Below, piece by piece: positions 5,835 through 12,119 of a stretch of 15,862 bases of DNA. The stretch spans positions 1-15,862 of the forward strand of contig JALOTO010000038.1 of assembly GCA_025457845.1 (NCBI GenBank), given 5' to 3'. Each line of letters opens with the position of its first letter. The first letter of the stretch is position 1. The notes under the pieces were generated by a model. It searched no databases and was not told the DNA's origin. It worked only from the letters and a program-made list of their open reading frames with translations. A program made the translations under genes and the position numbers. The stretch comes from Thermoplasmata archaeon. GTDB taxonomy: Archaea; Thermoplasmatota; Thermoplasmata; UBA10834.

Positions 5835-6617
5835 CTACTCGCCGAACCTCCGCCTCCTCTGCTGGTACGACCTTATCGCCCTCAGGAAATCGATCTTCCT
5901 GAACCCGGGCCAGTAGACGTCCGCGAAGTACAGCTCCGAATAGGCCAGCTGCCAGAGCAGGAAGTTGGAGATGCGCTCCTCCCCCGAGGTCCTGAGGATG
6001 AGGTCGGGGTCCGGCATGTCCCTGGTGTAAAGGTACTCGCTGAATGTCCTCTCCGAGATGTCCGCGGGCGCCAGCTTGCCGTCCTTGACCGCCTCCGCGA
6101 TCTTGCGGATGGCCTGGACTATCTCCTCCCTGCCGCCGTAGAAGACCGCGACGTTGAAGAAGTAGCTGTCGTAGCCCTTGGTCCTCTCCTCGGCGTAGGA
6201 GACGGCGGCCTTGAGGTCGTCCGGGAGAAGGTCCTTCTGGCCGAGGATCCTGACGCGTATCCGGTTCTTGTGGACGCGCTCGTCGTCCCCGAGCTTCTTG
6301 AAGTTCTGGACGAACATCCTGATGAGGGTGTCGACCTCGTCCCTGGACCGCGCTATGTTCTCGGTGGAGAAGGCGTAGACCGTGAGCATCCTGACGCCTA
6401 TCTCGAGGCACCACTCGAGCATCTCCTCGAGCTTCTGCTTGCCCTTCTCGTGTCCCTCGGACACGAGCAGCCCGAACTCCTTCGCGTACCGCCTGTTGCC
6501 GTCCATTATGACGGCCACGTGGCTCGGGACGGGCATGGCCATGACCTCCTTGAGTATGCGCTTCTCGTAGGTCTGGTAGGCCGTCGAAGAGATTCTCCTG
6601 GAGATGTCGCCTGCCAT
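5835..6617 (-). CDS. uppS: Archaeal undecaprenyl/polyprenyl diphosphate synthase (cis-prenyltransferase)
   Basis: Makes the long-chain cis-polyprenyl diphosphate used as lipid carrier for glycan assembly and protein N-glycosylation, by adding isopentenyl diphosphate units to an allylic primer (geranylgeranyl diphosphate in characterised archaea). 260 residues. The motif MDGNRRYA places the catalytic Asp at residue 39. Other family blocks are YAFSTENIARS, VAVFYGGREEI, DLILRTSGEERISNFLLWQ and YWPGFRKIDFL, all complete. An N-terminal extension of about 30 residues (TAYQTYEKRILKEV) is typical of archaeal members and supports the start at 6617. GGGGG lies 6 nt upstream of that ATG. A second ATG 4 nt upstream is out of frame. 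The gene follows mmp11 by 43 nt but has its own TATA-like sequence over the mmp11 stop codon. Confidence 0.95.
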   Translation of the reverse strand: MAGDISRRISSTAYQTYEKRILKEVMAMPVPSHVAVIMDGNRRYAKEFGLLVSEGHEKGKQKLEEMLEWCLEIGVRMLTVYAFSTENIARSRDEVDTLIRMFVQNFKKLGDDERVHKNRIRVRILGQKDLLPDDLKAAVSYAEERTKGYDSYFFNVAVFYGGREEIVQAIRKIAEAVKDGKLAPADISERTFSEYLYTRDMPDPDLILRTSGEERISNFLLWQLAYSELYFADVYWPGFRKIDFLRAIRSYQQRRRRFGE

Positions 6618-6623
6618 TCATGG

Positions 6624-6665
6624 CCCCCGGTCGACTCTGAATGCGGTCGCCGTCATTAATCTATG
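6624..6665 (-). promoter_or_regulatory. uppS promoter and ribosome-binding site
   Basis: The minus strand reads CATAGATTAATGACG across the mmp11 stop codon; the AT-rich core is about 40 nt before the uppS ATG and predicts a short leader. GGGGG (complement of 6624-6628) is spaced 6 nt from the ATG. Read-through from mmp11 is also possible. Confidence 0.4.
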
Positions 6666-7617
6666 CGTGCTTGAAGTCCTCGGGGAGGCCCGCACTATAT
6701 AAACCCAGGTCGACGCAGCCTATCGCCGCGACGGCCCCTATGATGCCGCGCCTGCCGGTCACCTCGATCACGCGCACCCCCGCCTGCGCGGCCGCGTGCT
6801 CGGCGTCGTGTATGGATAGGATCGACTCCTTCGCGTCGGCCCCGTACCTCACGAGCTTCTTGGGGACCGTCAGGCCCTCGAACGCCGCGATCGCCGTGTT
6901 GTCCGAGTAGGTCCCCTCTGCGACCTTCTCCTTCACCCATCCGATGGTCGCCTCGACCTTGTCTGGGGCGACGGCGAACGAGAGGGCGGTGGAAGCGCAG
7001 TTGGTGGTCTTCTGGGGCGCGTTGGGGTTCAGCTGGACGATCTTGTGCGAGAGCATCGTGGCATGTGGCACCTCGCGGCCGATCCTGAGCCCGAGGACCC
7101 ACGTGGCCCCCTTCTCCTTGGTGTCGGTGTCGTCGATGCCTATGACGAGCCGCCTGTGCAGCGGGGTCGTGATCTTCAGCTCGACCTGCCTGCTACCGCC
7201 GACCTGCTCGTCGCCTATGTACTCGACCTTCTCGACGCCCTCGGCCTGTGGCAGGCAGGCGCCGACGCCCACGCTCGCGCCGGCCAGCCCCATCCAGGTG
7301 GTCTCCACCTTGCCGTCCCTGACGACCACGGACTTGAGCGCCTGACCGCCGGTGGCCCTCGACGCGGGCCCGAACCTGACCTCGCCCTCGCCCAGGCGGG
7401 CGTCCATTATGAGGGTGGTCCCCTGGACCTCGACGTGGTCGACGACCCCGCGCGCCCTGAGCCGGTTCACCGCGTCCCACTCGACCGGGCCCTGGGCGCA
7501 GCACTCCTCGACTATCCTGGCCCTCTTGGCCTTCTCGTCGACGAGGGTGATGAGCCTGCGGGCGAACATGCACCCGTGGCGCTCCCTGACCTCCTGAGGC
7601 GTCGTGACCTTGTTCAT
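6661..7617 (-). CDS. mmp11: Methanogenesis marker protein 11 family (TiaS-like DDTD protein)
   Basis: 318 residues, biochemical role not established. The signature blocks of methanogenesis marker protein 11 are visible: a GLAGASVGVGAC-type glycine-rich segment (110-121), GIDDTDTKEKGATW (160-173), APQKTTNCASTALSFAV (200-216) and a C-terminal glycine-rich GRRGIIGAVAAIG (288-300). The GIDDTDT acidic motif is shared with TiaS, the ATP-dependent enzyme that modifies the tRNA-Ile wobble cytidine, so nucleotide and metal binding is plausible. The zinc ribbon and OB-fold expected in true TiaS are not seen. It starts 6 nt after the stop codon of the MBL-fold hydrolase gene, so the two are almost certainly co-transcribed. 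The family was defined from methanogens, so presence here hints at a methanogen or a relative that kept a linked modification pathway. Confidence 0.85.
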   Translation of the reverse strand: MNKVTTPQEVRERHGCMFARRLITLVDEKAKRARIVEECCAQGPVEWDAVNRLRARGVVDHVEVQGTTLIMDARLGEGEVRFGPASRATGGQALKSVVVRDGKVETTWMGLAGASVGVGACLPQAEGVEKVEYIGDEQVGGSRQVELKITTPLHRRLVIGIDDTDTKEKGATWVLGLRIGREVPHATMLSHKIVQLNPNAPQKTTNCASTALSFAVAPDKVEATIGWVKEKVAEGTYSDNTAIAAFEGLTVPKKLVRYGADAKESILSIHDAEHAAAQAGVRVIEVTGRRGIIGAVAAIGCVDLGLYSAGLPEDFKHA

Positions 7618-7623
7618 GTTGGA

Positions 7624-8304
7624 TCAGACATCCGCGGACTCGCCGGGCTTGAGTATTACGACCTTGGCCTTGGAGACCTTCTTGACCTCCTTCTCGAAGA
7701 CCTTGGGGTCCTGCTCGATGGGAGGCCATGTGCCGTAGTGCATCGGGATGACCGTCTTGGGCGCGATTAGGGAGGTCGCGAGCGCTGCCCCCTTCGGGTC
7801 CATCGTGAAGAACCCGCCGATGGGGAGGAGCGCCAGGTCTGGCCTGTACATCTCCCCTATGAGCCTCATGTCGCCGAAAACGGAAGTATCGCCCGCGTGG
7901 TAGACGACCTTGCCCGAGTCGATGACGACGCCGACGGGCATCGCGGCCGAGAACTCCAGCCCGGGCGCGCCTATGCTGGACGAGTGGAACGCCGGGACCA
8001 TCGTGACCTTCGTGTCCTTGATGCATGCAGTGCCCCCGAGGTTGAACCCGACGGCCTTGGCCTCACATCTCTCGACATACGCGGCCATCTCCGCTATGCA
8101 GGCTATGACGGCCCCGGTCCTGCGGGCGATCGCGACCGCGTCGCCGAGGTGGTCGAAGTGACCGTGCGTTACGCAGACCACATCGCAGTCGACATCCTCC
8201 GGCTTCCTCGCAGCCTTCGGGTTGCCGCTCAGGAACGGGTCGACCAGCACCTTGTCCTTCCCCTCTATCAGGAACGCCGAGTGTCCCAGCCATGTGACCT
8301 TCAT
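7624..8304 (-). CDS. UPF0173-type metallo-beta-lactamase-fold hydrolase
   Basis: 226 residues from the chosen start. The fold signature is clear: GHSAFLI near the N-terminus, the metal-binding motif H47-G-H49-F-D51-H52 in THGHFDHLGD, a later His in VPAFHSSS, YHAGDTSVFGD with the bridging Asp, and a final His in IPMHYGT. This matches the UPF0173 group of small, mostly uncharacterised metal-dependent hydrolases related to UlaG. The ATG at 8304 gives the typical beginning MKVTWLGHS; a GTG three codons earlier (8313) matches the predicted transcription start and could be used in a leaderless message. The gene leads a two-gene unit with mmp11 (6-nt gap). The substrate is unknown; pairing with mmp11 suggests a phosphodiester or cofactor-related step, but that is speculation. 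Confidence 0.9.
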   Translation of the reverse strand: MKVTWLGHSAFLIEGKDKVLVDPFLSGNPKAARKPEDVDCDVVCVTHGHFDHLGDAVAIARRTGAVIACIAEMAAYVERCEAKAVGFNLGGTACIKDTKVTMVPAFHSSSIGAPGLEFSAAMPVGVVIDSGKVVYHAGDTSVFGDMRLIGEMYRPDLALLPIGGFFTMDPKGAALATSLIAPKTVIPMHYGTWPPIEQDPKVFEKEVKKVSKAKVVILKPGESADV

Positions 8305-8335
8305 TCGAATCACGACGGCATCACAATCGCGGAGA

Positions 8336-8345
8336 GACTATTTCT
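8336..8345 (-). promoter_or_regulatory. TATA-like promoter for the MBL-fold gene and mmp11
   Basis: The minus strand reads GAGAAATAGTC, centred near 8341. This predicts transcription from about 8316, just ahead of the GTG at 8313 and the ATG at 8304. No Shine-Dalgarno sequence precedes either start, consistent with a near-leaderless mRNA. Confidence 0.4.
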
Positions 8346-8362
8346 CAGTTTGGAGCGATCTC

Positions 8363-9208
8363 TCACAGCCTCGAGAGGTATCTGGAGGGAAGGTCGTTGA
8401 GGCTGATGGCCTTCAGTCCCTTGTCGTCGTAGACGAGCCACTTCCCCTTGATCCCGACGAACTCGCCCCTGTGCTGCCCAGGCGTCTCCTGCAGCCTGGG
8501 CGTGGCCGGGAGCGGGAGCTCGATGGGGTACCGGTCCAGCCATACCAGCTTGCCGGCCTCGAGCCCGTGCGCCTGCGATAGGGAGGATGCCAGTCCGGCA
8601 TGCCGCGACTCGATCCCGCCGGCGTCCACCCGCCTCGCCAGGTTCTGGATCAGCCGGTCCTGCCTGTACGACTGCGGTATGCGGAGGCTCTGGGAGATCC
8701 TCTTCTCCTCGAGCCTCGCCCTCCTCCTGTTGGGGAACGAGCCGATGATGGAATACGCATCCGCCCCCTGCTCGACCAGGCGCCTGTCGACCCGGCGCGA
8801 GGAGCTCATGCCGATCTTGACGTCCGTGTCGTAGAACGCGAGGTAGAGCACGTGCTCCCTCCGGCACAGGGGGCTGTCGCAGAGCTCGCCCTCGCACCTC
8901 GGCTCGAACAGGCACTCCTGGACGGGGATGACCGATTCGCTCGCGCACGCGGGACACTGCGCGAGGCCCGGTTCCTCGACCGAGGATGGGCAGGGCACGT
9001 ACCTGTCGCCGTCGAAGCGGCCCACGCAGGCCCTCCTCTTGCTGACCAGGAACCGGACGTCCTCGAGGTCGAACTCGGCCACCCCGTCGGTCTTCGAGTC
9101 GTGACAGGTGAGGGTCGGCGTGAAACCGTCCCACGAGAAGTCGACCGCGTGGAGGGTGAAGGAGCGCTCCCTCTCCAGCAGCAACAGCACATCGGCCCTG
9201 GTGAACAT
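8363..9208 (-). CDS. DUF2797 family protein with cysteine cluster and GIY-YIG-like core
   Basis: 281 residues, function unknown. The middle of the protein matches the DUF2797 pattern: C85-x2-C88, C99, C105, C110 and C115 form a likely zinc-binding cluster ending at His119. Then comes HVLYLAFYDTDVKIGMS (119-135), an arginine-rich stretch with R138 and R142, EQGADA (146-151) and Glu167. The order LY...KIG...R...E resembles the GIY-YIG nuclease core as seen in T5orf172-like proteins, so a nucleic-acid role is plausible. The N-terminal 80 and C-terminal 100 residues are beta-rich and unassigned. The start at 9208 lies about 29 nt from a TATA box, implying a nearly leaderless transcript. It sits between kptA and the MBL gene on the same strand, each with its own promoter. 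Confidence 0.82.
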   Translation of the reverse strand: MFTRADVLLLLERERSFTLHAVDFSWDGFTPTLTCHDSKTDGVAEFDLEDVRFLVSKRRACVGRFDGDRYVPCPSSVEEPGLAQCPACASESVIPVQECLFEPRCEGELCDSPLCRREHVLYLAFYDTDVKIGMSSSRRVDRRLVEQGADAYSIIGSFPNRRRARLEEKRISQSLRIPQSYRQDRLIQNLARRVDAGGIESRHAGLASSLSQAHGLEAGKLVWLDRYPIELPLPATPRLQETPGQHRGEFVGIKGKWLVYDDKGLKAISLNDLPSRYLSRL

Positions 9209-9232
9209 CCAGGCTAGGAGTCGACGCCGGGG

Positions 9233-9240
9233 CTATTAAG
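9233..9240 (-). promoter_or_regulatory. TATA-box promoter for the DUF2797 gene
   Basis: The minus strand reads CTTAATAG, centred 28-29 nt before the ATG at 9208, inside the 64-bp gap after kptA. Confidence 0.5.
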
Positions 9241-9272
9241 TGTATGTCCCGCCCCGGCGCATGTGCTCCGGC

Positions 9273-10010
9273 CTACTCGTCCTCTGAGCGCGGCTCCTCG
9301 GACGGCGTTCCCTCGGGCGCCTCCGGCTCCGGGGAGCGCTTGGGCGGCTCGGGGGCCGGGAACTCGGACAGGTCGACCTCGATCCTCTTGAGGTACTGCG
9401 GCGGGACGTCGTTGGTGAGGTATACAGTCTTGCCGGCCTTCTGGATGACTATGCCGTCGTCCGCGGCGGCCTTGGCGTCGACCTCAAGTATGATGGGTGC
9501 CTCGGTCCTGACCCTGCCCGCGTTGACCGCGTCGCCCAGGGTCTTGCTCAGGTGGACCTTCTTCCTGTCGGATGGCTTGAGTCCGACCTCCAGGACTATG
9601 TCCACCTCCTCGGAGGTGGTCGGGTAGTAGAGCTGGTCCGGAGTCCCAACGATGGAGTCGGTGTCGAGCTCGACGTCGAAGGAGTGCGCGTACGTGGCGC
9701 GGATCATCCCGTCCCTGAACTCGTACCTGCCCTTGTTGTCCGTCTCGATTATCGCGACTATGTGATGAGGCCTCAGCCAGTGGTACCTGCGCTGCTTCCT
9801 CTGGAGGGCGCTGACGAAGGCCCTGAGGTCGACGAAGCCGAACCGGTCCATCTTGAGCTCGAAGCGCTCCGGGAAGTGCCTGAGCACGCCGGCCATGGTC
9901 CGGGTGAGCCTGTCCAGCTCCTCGTCGTTCATAAGGAACCGGCCCTCTTCGCCGCAGACAGGGCATATCTCGGCCCTGAAATAACCGTGCTCCGTGCACT
10001 CCCTCAGCAT
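9273..10010 (-). CDS. kptA: RNA 2'-phosphotransferase (Tpt1/KptA) with N-terminal zinc ribbon and acidic tail
   Basis: NAD+-dependent enzyme that removes a 2'-phosphate from RNA, forming ADP-ribose 1''-2''-cyclic phosphate; its natural job in archaea is unclear. 245 residues from the chosen start. Residues 5-19 (CTEHGYF and CPVCG) form the archaeal N-terminal zinc ribbon. The catalytic set is present: R44-H45 (GVLRHFPE), R104 (MIRATYAHS) and R149 before VHLS. The segment that usually reads LYHGT is LYYPTT (127-132), and the usual GHS is AHS. The last 30 residues are Pro/Glu/Ser-rich and acidic. The start at 10010 is chosen because AGAGG lies 8 nt upstream and the promoter lies 34-42 nt upstream; the longer frame would translate that promoter. 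It is a single gene with its own promoter. Confidence 0.92.
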   Translation of the reverse strand: MLRECTEHGYFRAEICPVCGEEGRFLMNDEELDRLTRTMAGVLRHFPERFELKMDRFGFVDLRAFVSALQRKQRRYHWLRPHHIVAIIETDNKGRYEFRDGMIRATYAHSFDVELDTDSIVGTPDQLYYPTTSEEVDIVLEVGLKPSDRKKVHLSKTLGDAVNAGRVRTEAPIILEVDAKAAADDGIVIQKAGKTVYLTNDVPPQYLKRIEVDLSEFPAPEPPKRSPEPEAPEGTPSEEPRSEDE

Positions 10011-10018
10011 CCGCGAAA

Positions 10019-10071
10019 CCTCTAGTCGGTTATGGAAGGACCCGATAAAAGCTTTCCCCATCGCGGGGGAA
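10019..10071 (-). promoter_or_regulatory. kptA promoter, ribosome-binding site and adjacent palindrome
   Basis: The minus strand has GCTTTTATC (complement of 10044-10052), a TATA box predicting transcription near 10023, and AGAGG (10019-10023) spaced 8 nt from the ATG. Immediately upstream of the TATA box is the inverted repeat TTCCCC-atcgcg-GGGGAA (10054-10071), with 6-bp arms and a 6-nt spacer, overlapping the expected BRE position. Confidence 0.5.
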
Positions 10072-10107
10072 TACATAACAGGGGTTTGGGAAGGGTTTGC
10101 CCGACCG

Positions 10108-10134
10108 GCTGGCCGGGTTCTGGTTCCGGCCGGC
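10108..10134 (-). terminator. GC-rich hairpin immediately after the OFA transporter gene
   Basis: GGCCGG (10111-10116) and CCGGCC (10126-10131) form a perfect 6-bp stem with a 9-nt loop, extended by two further pairs beyond one mismatch. It begins 3 nt past the transporter stop codon. No U-tract follows, so it is more likely an mRNA 3'-end stabiliser or processing element than a classical terminator. Confidence 0.35.
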
Positions 10135-11445
10135 TCACTCCGTCTTCGGTGCGGGCGCGGTCGGCGGCTTCGTCATGAAGGCCAGTGCCATCGCGGCCAG
10201 GGAACCGACGGCGACGCCGATGAAGACGTATTCGAACCCGCCGGATACGAACGCGGGCATGAGCGCGCCTATGACGCCGCCGACACCGTACGAGGTGAAA
10301 ACCTTGCCGTAGTTGTCGCCGAAGTTCTTCGTGCCGAAGTAGTCCGCGGTCGTCGGCGGGAAGAGCGCGAAGTTGCCGCCGAAGCAGAAGCCTGCCGCGG
10401 AGACCAGCGCCGTCACACCGATGAACACCGTGTTCTCATCCGTGGGCTTCGTCATTGTGAAGGCCGCGGCGCAGAGGTATATGAGCGCCTGGACGAGGAA
10501 CATCGTCTTCATCGCCTTGGTCCTGCCGACCTTGTCCGAGATGAACCCCCAGACGACCCTGCCCGCGCCGTTGAACACTGCCAGGATGCCGACCAGCGTC
10601 GCGAGCTGGGCCATCAGCAGGATGTTCTCATCCGCGGGCACGAAATCCGGGTTCGCGTCTGCGTAGACGTCCTCGAAGGACTGGGCCACATTGCCGACGT
10701 TGCCGATCATCATCAGGCCGCAGGTCGCCGACAGGACGAACATGGTCCACAGGAGCCAGAACGACTTCGTCCGGACCATCTCGCGCCAGTTGTAGTCCTT
10801 GGATGCGGAACCGGCCTTGCCTGGGGCCGGCGGCGTCCATCCGGCCGGGCAGTAGCCCGGCTTCGGGTTGACGAGCAGGAGCGCCCCGAGGAAGACCATG
10901 GCGAGGAAGATGACGCCGAGGTACATGTACGCGTTCTCGACCCCTCCCATCTCATTGAGGAAGTACGTGCCGACCTGGGCGAAGACGAACGTCCCGGCGC
11001 CGAATCCCGCGACCGATATGCCGCTGACTAGCCCCTTCTTGTCAGGGAACCACTTGACGCAGCATGCGAGCGGGCAGCTGTAGCCGAGGCCGACGCCAGC
11101 TCCCAGCACCGCGTAGGACACGTACATCATCGGAAGGCTTCCGGTGGACTGGGACGACAGCATGTAGCCGACGGCGTAGATCACGCCACCGAGTATCGTC
11201 ACCTTCATCGGGCCGTACTTGTCCTGCAGCTTCCCGCCCAGCTGGACGAGGAAGCCGAACGCGGCCAGGCTCGTCGCGAATATCCCGAGGACCTGGACGG
11301 ACTTCTTAGGCTCATCGAGCGTTGTGGCGAGTGGGCCGTTGAACACGGACCATGCGTAGATCGAGCCGAGGGCGAGCTGCACGAGCAGAGCGCCGACGAC
11401 CACTATCCATCTGTTCATCTCCTTCTTCTCTTGTTTCTCAGTCAT
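10135..11445 (-). CDS. OFA-family major facilitator transporter (oxalate/formate antiporter type)
   Basis: 436 residues with about 12 hydrophobic helices, in two halves separated by a cytosolic loop (about 200-235, rich in Pro, Lys and Gly). OFA features are visible: LALGSIYAWSVFNGPL in helix 1, CVKWFPDKKGLVSGISVAG after helix 4, and GAGRVVWGFISDKVGR in the second half. Family members exchange or import small monocarboxylates or dicarboxylates such as oxalate, formate or lactate; the substrate cannot be read from sequence alone. The start at 11445 is set by a strong GAGGGG 9 nt upstream; the much longer open frame runs back through the carbonic anhydrase gene in another frame. The gene is 35 nt after the carbonic anhydrase stop codon, so the two are probably co-transcribed. 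A formate or acetate role would fit the nearby acs, folD and fhs. Confidence 0.88.
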   Translation of the reverse strand: MTEKQEKKEMNRWIVVVGALLVQLALGSIYAWSVFNGPLATTLDEPKKSVQVLGIFATSLAAFGFLVQLGGKLQDKYGPMKVTILGGVIYAVGYMLSSQSTGSLPMMYVSYAVLGAGVGLGYSCPLACCVKWFPDKKGLVSGISVAGFGAGTFVFAQVGTYFLNEMGGVENAYMYLGVIFLAMVFLGALLLVNPKPGYCPAGWTPPAPGKAGSASKDYNWREMVRTKSFWLLWTMFVLSATCGLMMIGNVGNVAQSFEDVYADANPDFVPADENILLMAQLATLVGILAVFNGAGRVVWGFISDKVGRTKAMKTMFLVQALIYLCAAAFTMTKPTDENTVFIGVTALVSAAGFCFGGNFALFPPTTADYFGTKNFGDNYGKVFTSYGVGGVIGALMPAFVSGGFEYVFIGVAVGSLAAMALAFMTKPPTAPAPKTE

Positions 11446-11480
11446 CGTATCTGTCCCCTCTCCCTTTTCGAACAGTGATA

Positions 11481-12038
11481 TCAGAGGAATCTCACGTTGC
11501 CGGTCGCGATGTCGAACACCGCGCCGATGATCTCCAGCTTGTTCGACTGCACGGCGGACCGTATCGCAGGGCTGAAGTCCTGCAGCCGCCTCATCTGCAT
11601 CATCACGTTTATCTCGGCTATCGCGTCGGGGTCCTTCTGCCTCTGGCATGGCAGCTTCGACCTGGCGCACTCGAGGTCCTTCATGACGGACTCGAGGTTG
11701 CCGCGGTCTTCGCAGCCCAGCGACGCCTTAACCGCGCCGCAGTCCGAGTGGCCCATGACGACGATCGCCTTGACCTTCAGGTGGGAGACCGCGTACTCCA
11801 GGCTGCCCAGGACCGCGAGGTCAGTCGCGCAGTTGCCCGCGACCCTGACGACGAATGCCTCGCCCAGCGAGAGGTTGAAGATCTTGCAGGGGGACACCCT
11901 AGAGTCGGAACACGTGAGGATGGCGACGAACGGCTCCTGCCCCTTCGCGAGGTTCGCTAGAATCGTGGGGGGCACGGACCTCTTGAAAACGGCGTTGCCA
12001 TCGGAAAGACGGGTCTTAGGGTCGAGTCTGGAGTTCGT
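11481..12038 (-). CDS. Beta-class carbonic anhydrase; start possibly a non-standard ACG
   Basis: Zinc enzyme interconverting CO2 and bicarbonate in the cytoplasm. Numbering from the proposed start, the zinc ligands are C43 (TCSDSRV), H97 and C100 (MGHSDCGAV), with the D45-R47 dyad beside the metal and FVVRVAGN following. The first standard start in frame is GTG at 11975 (164 residues). The 21 codons upstream continue in frame with family-like sequence (LSDGNAVFK, compare the usual EGN-x-RF) and contain no ATG, GTG or TTG before a TAG. A perfect AGGAGG lies 8 nt before the ACG at 12038-12036, giving 185 residues. ACG initiation, or an ATG changed to ACG by mutation or sequencing error, is the best reading; if wrong, use 11481-11975. 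It precedes the OFA transporter gene by 35 nt and probably supplies or consumes bicarbonate for the neighbouring organic-acid genes. Confidence 0.85.
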   Translation of the reverse strand, partial: TNSRLDPKTRLSDGNAVFKRSVPPTILANLAKGQEPFVAILTCSDSRVSPCKIFNLSLGEAFVVRVAGNCATDLAVLGSLEYAVSHLKVKAIVVMGHSDCGAVKASLGCEDRGNLESVMKDLECARSKLPCQRQKDPDAIAEINVMMQMRRLQDFSPAIRSAVQSNKLEIIGAVFDIATGNVRFL

Positions 12039-12046
12039 GCTGAAAA

Positions 12047-12052
12047 CCTCCT
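12047..12052 (-). promoter_or_regulatory. Consensus Shine-Dalgarno AGGAGG with no standard start codon downstream
   Basis: The complement of CCTCCT reads AGGAGG, the strongest ribosome-binding match in the window. The only in-frame codon at normal spacing (8 nt) is ACG at 12038. A TATA-like CTATTACA (complement of 12071-12078) would start transcription near 12050, so the site would lie at the very 5' end of the message. Confidence 0.6.
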
Positions 12053-12079
12053 AACTTCCGATGGTGGAAATGTAATAGA

Positions 12080-12099
12080 AGGGGGGATGACACCCCCCT
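12080..12099 (-). repeat. G6/C6 hairpin between acs and the carbonic anhydrase gene
   Basis: AGGGGGG-atgaca-CCCCCCT is a perfect 7-bp inverted repeat with a 6-nt loop, 21-40 nt after the acs stop codon. On the minus strand it is followed by TTCTATTACATTT, which serves as the putative TATA box of the carbonic anhydrase gene and is also moderately T-rich. It could end the acs transcript, act as an operator at the next promoter, or do both. Confidence 0.5.
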
Positions 12100-12119
12100 A
12101 GAAAAGGGTATTGGTGTTT

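Noticed and set aside
8290..8313. TTCGAATC sequence resembling a tRNA T-loop
   Set aside because: It lacks the preceding GG and any paired stem or anticodon arm, and it lies at the start of the MBL-fold gene.
10011..10076. 22-residue N-terminal extension of KptA
   Set aside because: It would translate the TATA box and its palindrome; the downstream ATG has a good ribosome-binding site and gives the family-typical N-terminus.
11446..11670. 75-residue N-terminal extension of the OFA transporter frame
   Set aside because: It overlaps the end of the carbonic anhydrase gene in another frame, is charged and non-membrane in character, and a strong GAGGGG marks the start at 11445.
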